Assembly (NCBI GenBank): GCA_004212135.1
Contig: RXIE01000122.1
Span: 1-8,843 of the forward strand
DNA: 8,843 bases
Reading direction: 5' to 3'
Source: Candidatus Methanophagales archaeon ANME-1-THS
GTDB lineage: Archaea > Halobacteriota > Syntropharchaeia > Alkanophagales > Methanospirareceae
Below the pieces are notes generated by a model. That model saw nothing but the letters and a program-made list of their open reading frames with translations. It did not search any database and was not told where the DNA came from. A program made the translations under genes and the position numbers. Position 1 is the first letter of the stretch; the number at the start of each line of letters is the position of its first letter. Below are positions 7,306 to 8,843 of this stretch, piece after piece.

Positions 7306-7340
7306 CTTAACTTATTGTATACTAACAGGGGTTCACCCCA
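7306..7340 (-). repeat. right terminal inverted repeat of the IS3 element
   Basis: This is the reverse complement partner of 4544-4578 and contains the orfB stop codon (7308-7310). It ends in CCCCA, matching the TGGGG at the left end. Confidence 0.85.
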
Positions 7341-7417
7341 TTCACCTCTTCCCTTAACCCCGAAATTTCGATCCTTATTCCTCTGAGCTCACTAAGTATA
7401 TCGTCAAGTTTTTCCAT
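7341..7417 (-). pseudogene. 5' fragment of a small coiled-coil protein cut by the IS3 element
   Basis: From ATG at 7417 the frame reads MEKLDDILSELRGIRIEISG and then LREEV before running into the IS3 end at 7340. The heptad-like spacing of I/L residues indicates a coiled coil. It starts only 3 nt after the stop of the PIN-domain remnant, so it was probably the next gene of the same operon. A short frame left of the IS3 element (4488-4541, ending AKRNLNL) could be its distal end, though the two do not join cleanly without losing a base or two. No family can be named from 25 residues. Confidence 0.45.
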
Positions 7418-7420
7418 ATT

Positions 7421-7687
7421 TTAGCTTATGCTTGACAACCTTAAAAATAGTTCTCCACAATACAACCCCAACATCACGCGTGTTATTGTTATCGCATCCA
7501 TTTCTTTCTCTTCGTTTTCCAGGAACTTTAAAACCATCGCCTTATAAACAACATCACTAAAAACGACCTCATTTATGCAAAGTGATTGGGTAATTATTCC
7601 TCTTAAGATCTTTTCAGCATCGTCGTTACCGGAAAATAAAGCGATTATGATGCTTGGATCAAGGAATATCCGTTCTTTCCGCGACAT
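7421..7687 (-). pseudogene. truncated PIN-domain (VapC-type) toxin
   Basis: This is an 88-aa frame. Residues 5-55 are a recognisable PIN-domain start: IFLDPSIIIALFSG with the first catalytic Asp at 10, then INEVVFSDVVYK with the conserved Glu at 40. VapC toxins are Mg-dependent RNases of about 125-140 aa with three or four acidic ligands. Here the later Asp residues are missing. From about residue 63 the protein switches to MDAITITRVML, which matches the start of the 57-aa protein encoded at 8106-8279, and then to an unrelated tail. The simplest reading is recombination or insertion that replaced the C-terminal half, leaving no active nuclease. The start (ATG 7687) lies 29 nt inside the antitoxin gene, typical of toxin-antitoxin coupling. 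An intact divergent small protein cannot be excluded. Confidence 0.65.
7480..7509 (-). repeat. dispersed repeat, copy 2 (inside the PIN-domain remnant)
   Basis: It reads AGAAAGAAATGGATGCGATAA on its minus-strand 5' side, allowing for the adjoining bases. It aligns with 4329-4362 (28 of 30 plus a 4-nt gap) and, over 24 nt, with 8257-8280 (21 of 24). It encodes the EKEMDAITIT part of the toxin remnant. Confidence 0.65.
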
Positions 7688-7886
7688 ATTGATAGTATAA
7701 TTCAGTTAGCTCATCCGAACTGACCTTCGCTTTCAAAATCCCTTTATACTTTTGAAGCCCACCTTTTAATAGAGATGAGTCCTTAATTTCTACCCTAAAT
7801 TTTGTTCCTTCAGGTATTTCCTTCCCCATCGGCTCCAGCGGCCTAAACACGCCCTTTTCATACACCACCTCTATTATTTTTTGCAT
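7659..7886 (-). CDS. AF2212/DUF104-family antitoxin (VapB-type)
   Basis: This is a 75-aa protein from ATG at 7886. The N-terminus MQKIIEVVYEKGVFRPLEPM, followed by EIPEGTKFRVEI, is the DUF104 (AF2212-like) signature, a small beta-barrel domain found as the antitoxin next to PIN-domain toxins in archaea. It would bind and block VapC and autoregulate the operon. A GTG at 7895 is in frame, but the ribosome site GGGGGTG (7895-7901) sits 8 nt before the ATG at 7886 and overlaps that GTG, so the ATG is preferred. The C-terminal codons overlap the toxin frame by 29 nt. The antitoxin appears intact while the toxin is truncated. Confidence 0.85.
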   Translation of the reverse strand: MQKIIEVVYEKGVFRPLEPMGKEIPEGTKFRVEIKDSSLLKGGLQKYKGILKAKVSSDELTELYYQYVAERTDIP

Positions 7887-7930
7887 CTTCAGCACACCCC
7901 CTTCTCTCTATTATTTATTGAGTATTGAGG

Positions 7931-7937
7931 TATATAA
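7931..7937 (-). promoter_or_regulatory. TATA-like box for the antitoxin-toxin operon
   Basis: On the minus strand it reads TTATATA, 45-51 nt before the ATG at 7886. The predicted transcription start near 7908 gives a leader just long enough for the GGGGGTG ribosome site. Confidence 0.45.
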
Positions 7938-7957
7938 TTCTTCTTCCCTCGATTACA

Positions 7958-8003
7958 CCCATTGACATGTGCCCCATTTGACTTTTGCCCATTTAGCCAT
8001 GGC
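7958..8003. repeat. three imperfect 15-16-nt tandem repeats upstream of the antitoxin promoter
   Basis: The units begin CCCATTGACATGTGC (7958), CCCATTTGACTTTTGC (7973) and CCATTTAGCCATGGC (7989). They lie just upstream of the TATA-like box of the toxin-antitoxin operon, in an otherwise empty 219-nt spacer (7887-8105). They could be binding sites for a regulator, but the match is loose. Confidence 0.35.
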
Positions 8004-8105
8004 TAATTCTTTATTTCACTTAGGCTGTTGAATTTTGAGTTATTCTTTAATTACCATGAAATTAAGGGTATAGCCGATGCGCACCAAAGCGCTGCCGCAA
8101 AATAC

Positions 8106-8279
8106 TTACGCGCCCACAAAGAGCTGACAATCCTCGATAAACCATGACCCCAGCTCTTTTTTGAGCTCCTTCACTTTGTATTCCACGAGCTCATAATCAT
8201 ACTGCTCGTCCGCGGTCGAAGTACTCTGAAGCAATTTCATCAACTCCTTCAGCACCCGGGTCATTGTTACCGCATCCAT
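8106..8279 (-). CDS. 57-residue protein of unknown function
   Basis: The protein starts MDAVTMTRVLKELMKLLQST and continues as an acidic/basic helical region (DYELVEYKVKELKKELGSW). It has no membrane segment, cysteine pair or recognised domain. It looks like the small helical proteins found beside toxin-antitoxin genes, but I cannot assign it. A GTG at 8291 would add VVIA to the front. The ribosome site AGGGTGGT (8287-8294) lies 7 nt before the ATG at 8279 and overlaps the GTG, and two related copies elsewhere in the window also begin at ATGGATGCG, so 8279 is chosen. It follows the pilin gene in the same direction but beyond a strong poly-T terminator, so it is probably transcribed separately or by readthrough. 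Confidence 0.6.
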   Translation of the reverse strand: MDAVTMTRVLKELMKLLQSTSTADEQYDYELVEYKVKELKKELGSWFIEDCQLFVGA

Positions 8280-8280
8280 T
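8257..8280 (-). repeat. dispersed repeat, copy 3 (start of the 57-residue gene)
   Basis: These first codons, ATGGATGCGGTAACAATGAC on the minus strand, match copy 2 at 21 of 24 positions. This is the only copy in an apparently intact gene, so it may be the source or ancestral context. Confidence 0.5.
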
Positions 8281-8320
8281 GCTATTACCACCCTATCCTC
8301 TGCAGCAGTGCCCCCGAAAG

Positions 8321-8353
8321 AAAACCAAAAAAGGGGAAAAATGGAAAAAAAAT
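8321..8353 (-). terminator. poly-T terminator after the pilin gene
   Basis: On the minus strand, starting 10 nt past the pilin stop, there are T runs of 8, 5 and 6 separated by short C/G blocks. This is a textbook archaeal U-tract terminator without a hairpin. Confidence 0.65.
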
Positions 8354-8362
8354 GGCGTTTGG

Positions 8363-8797
8363 TTATATGGTGTTAGCGAAGACAACCTCAGAACTGCCGT
8401 CGTTGAATGTCGCTCTTAATACCACGTAAATCGGTCCCGCGAGAGCTGGGTCATCATAGGTATGTGTTGAACCAATGGTTATAGGAGCTGTCCATTCATC
8501 TTCCTCAGTACCTGATAAATCCGGGGCACTCATGTTAATATATGATATCGTAGTGCCTGCAGGTTCTATCTTCGTGACCGTAAACGTAACAGTGTCACTA
8601 TCGATTCGATTCTGATACACGCCCACGACCTTACTCGATGCGGGCGCCTTGAACCCACCGAGCATTGCCATGACCACACCGGCGATCACGATCGTCGCTG
8701 CTACCATGAGAATAACACCGATGACGGGCGATACACCTTTCTTACTTCTGCTTGAGCGAACTTGTTTAAAACTCTGTGCTTTGTTTTTCAGTTTCAT
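8363..8797 (-). CDS. archaeal type IV pilin (DUF1628/Pilin_N type)
   Basis: This is a 144-aa protein. A long basic leader (residues 1-20, ending SSRSKK) is followed by G21 and VSPVIGVILMVAATIVIAG, the signature of the archaeal type IV pilin N-terminal domain (PF07790). The prepilin peptidase should cut after G21, leaving a hydrophobic helix (22-45) that polymerises in the filament core. The remaining 100 residues form a small beta-rich head domain (VTFTVTKIEPAGTTISYINM, then IYVVLRATFNDGSSEVVFAN). The length is normal for a major pilin. The ribosome site GGAGGTGAG (8807-8815) lies 9 nt before the ATG and fixes the start. A strong terminator follows, so it is probably a single-gene unit. It is unrelated in sequence to the three pilin-like proteins at 2481-4089 beyond the signal, so it would be a different filament or subunit. 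Confidence 0.92.
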   Translation of the reverse strand: MKLKNKAQSFKQVRSSRSKKGVSPVIGVILMVAATIVIAGVVMAMLGGFKAPASSKVVGVYQNRIDSDTVTFTVTKIEPAGTTISYINMSAPDLSGTEEDEWTAPITIGSTHTYDDPALAGPIYVVLRATFNDGSSEVVFANTI

Positions 8798-8843
8798 TTT
8801 TTTCCTCTCACCTCCTAATCCTTTTAAGGTATCTGGAGCAATT

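Larger units (their letters stand above)
4913..7310 (+). pseudogene. IS3-family transposase OrfB, broken by a nonsense codon and an IS66-family insertion
   Basis: The 5' part (4913 to about 5179) reads VKYMVIKECRESGS, then TAA at 4955-4957, then continues in frame with ISVDRATQLLDVSRCGFYKW, EFPAYGYRRITVELRNRGYT and VNHKRYMLN, the HTH_21 region of IS3 OrfB. The 3' part (about 6690-7310) continues NYREDNLLCVRKRFKPKTT and holds the rve/DDE integrase core, with the acids visible in WASDITYI, HHSDQGVQY and DNAFVESF. Joining the two parts at a shared CAAT gives VNHKR-YMLNY-REDNLLC, the normal spacing for the family, so the nested element hit an otherwise colinear gene. The catalytic residues are intact, but the nonsense codon and the 1.5-kb insertion mean no full OrfB can be made. 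The final stop lies inside the right inverted repeat. Confidence 0.9.
4544..7340 (+). mobile_element. IS3-family insertion sequence, interrupted by an IS66-family element
   Basis: The ends are 35-bp imperfect inverted repeats (4544-4578 and 7306-7340, about 28 of 35 identical) starting with the canonical TG and ending with CA. Inside are orfA (4599-4916) and a broken orfB. Removing the nested element (about 1.5 kb) leaves roughly 1.28 kb, the normal size for IS3 elements. The flanking bases (CTT before, TTC after) are not a clear 3-4-bp target duplication, so the ends may have recombined or decayed since insertion. Transposition from this copy is unlikely because orfB is doubly inactivated. 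Confidence 0.85.

Noticed and set aside
8070..8097. A GC-rich patch (GCGCACCAAAGCGCTGCCGC) as a hairpin or RNA element after the 57-aa gene
   Set aside because: Only short self-complementary GCGC pieces are present; no stem longer than about 4-5 bp could be drawn and no T tract follows it.
1..8843. CRISPR array, tRNA or rRNA genes
   Set aside because: No regularly spaced repeats of 25-40 nt and no cloverleaf or rRNA-like segments were seen on either strand.

Overview
The window looks archaeal, most likely a euryarchaeote of the methanogen/ANME kind, although no ribosomal or metabolic marker is present to fix the lineage. The evidence is TATA-like boxes about 25 nt ahead of short leaders, strong GGAGGTGA ribosome sites, poly-T terminators, KG-VSxVIG type IV pilin signal peptides, an AF2212/DUF104-type antitoxin paired with a PIN-domain toxin remnant, and PKD-type surface proteins.

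Left part (1-4257), cell-envelope genes. A membrane-anchored, LolA-like protein runs off the left edge on the minus strand. It diverges from a 518-aa secreted modular protein (signal peptide, calcium-type DxDxDGxxD motif, DUF11-like, post-COAP-1-like, PKD and C-terminal beta domains). After a T-rich terminator comes a compact plus-strand set of three small pilin-like proteins, each with an N-terminal hydrophobic helix just after a KG dipeptide, followed by a 46-aa zinc-ribbon protein. This set looks like one operon for pseudopilin-like surface or secretion subunits.

Middle part (4544-7340), a nested transposon. An IS3-family element with 35-bp inverted ends carries orfA and orfB. Its orfB has a nonsense codon and is also split by an oppositely oriented, single-gene IS66-family element (about 5172-6690). 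Rejoining the orfB halves restores a normal IS3 transposase, so the nesting can be read directly. The IS3 element itself landed in a small minus-strand coiled-coil reading frame.

Right part (7341-8843), all minus strand. It holds the remnant of the coiled-coil gene, a truncated PIN-domain toxin overlapping an intact DUF104 antitoxin, a 57-aa protein of unknown function, and a typical archaeal type IV pilin with its own ribosome site and poly-T terminator. A roughly 30-nt sequence around the start of the 57-aa gene recurs inside the toxin remnant and again left of the IS3 element, always on the same strand. It marks a rearranged accessory region. No RNA genes, CRISPR arrays or replication origin were seen.
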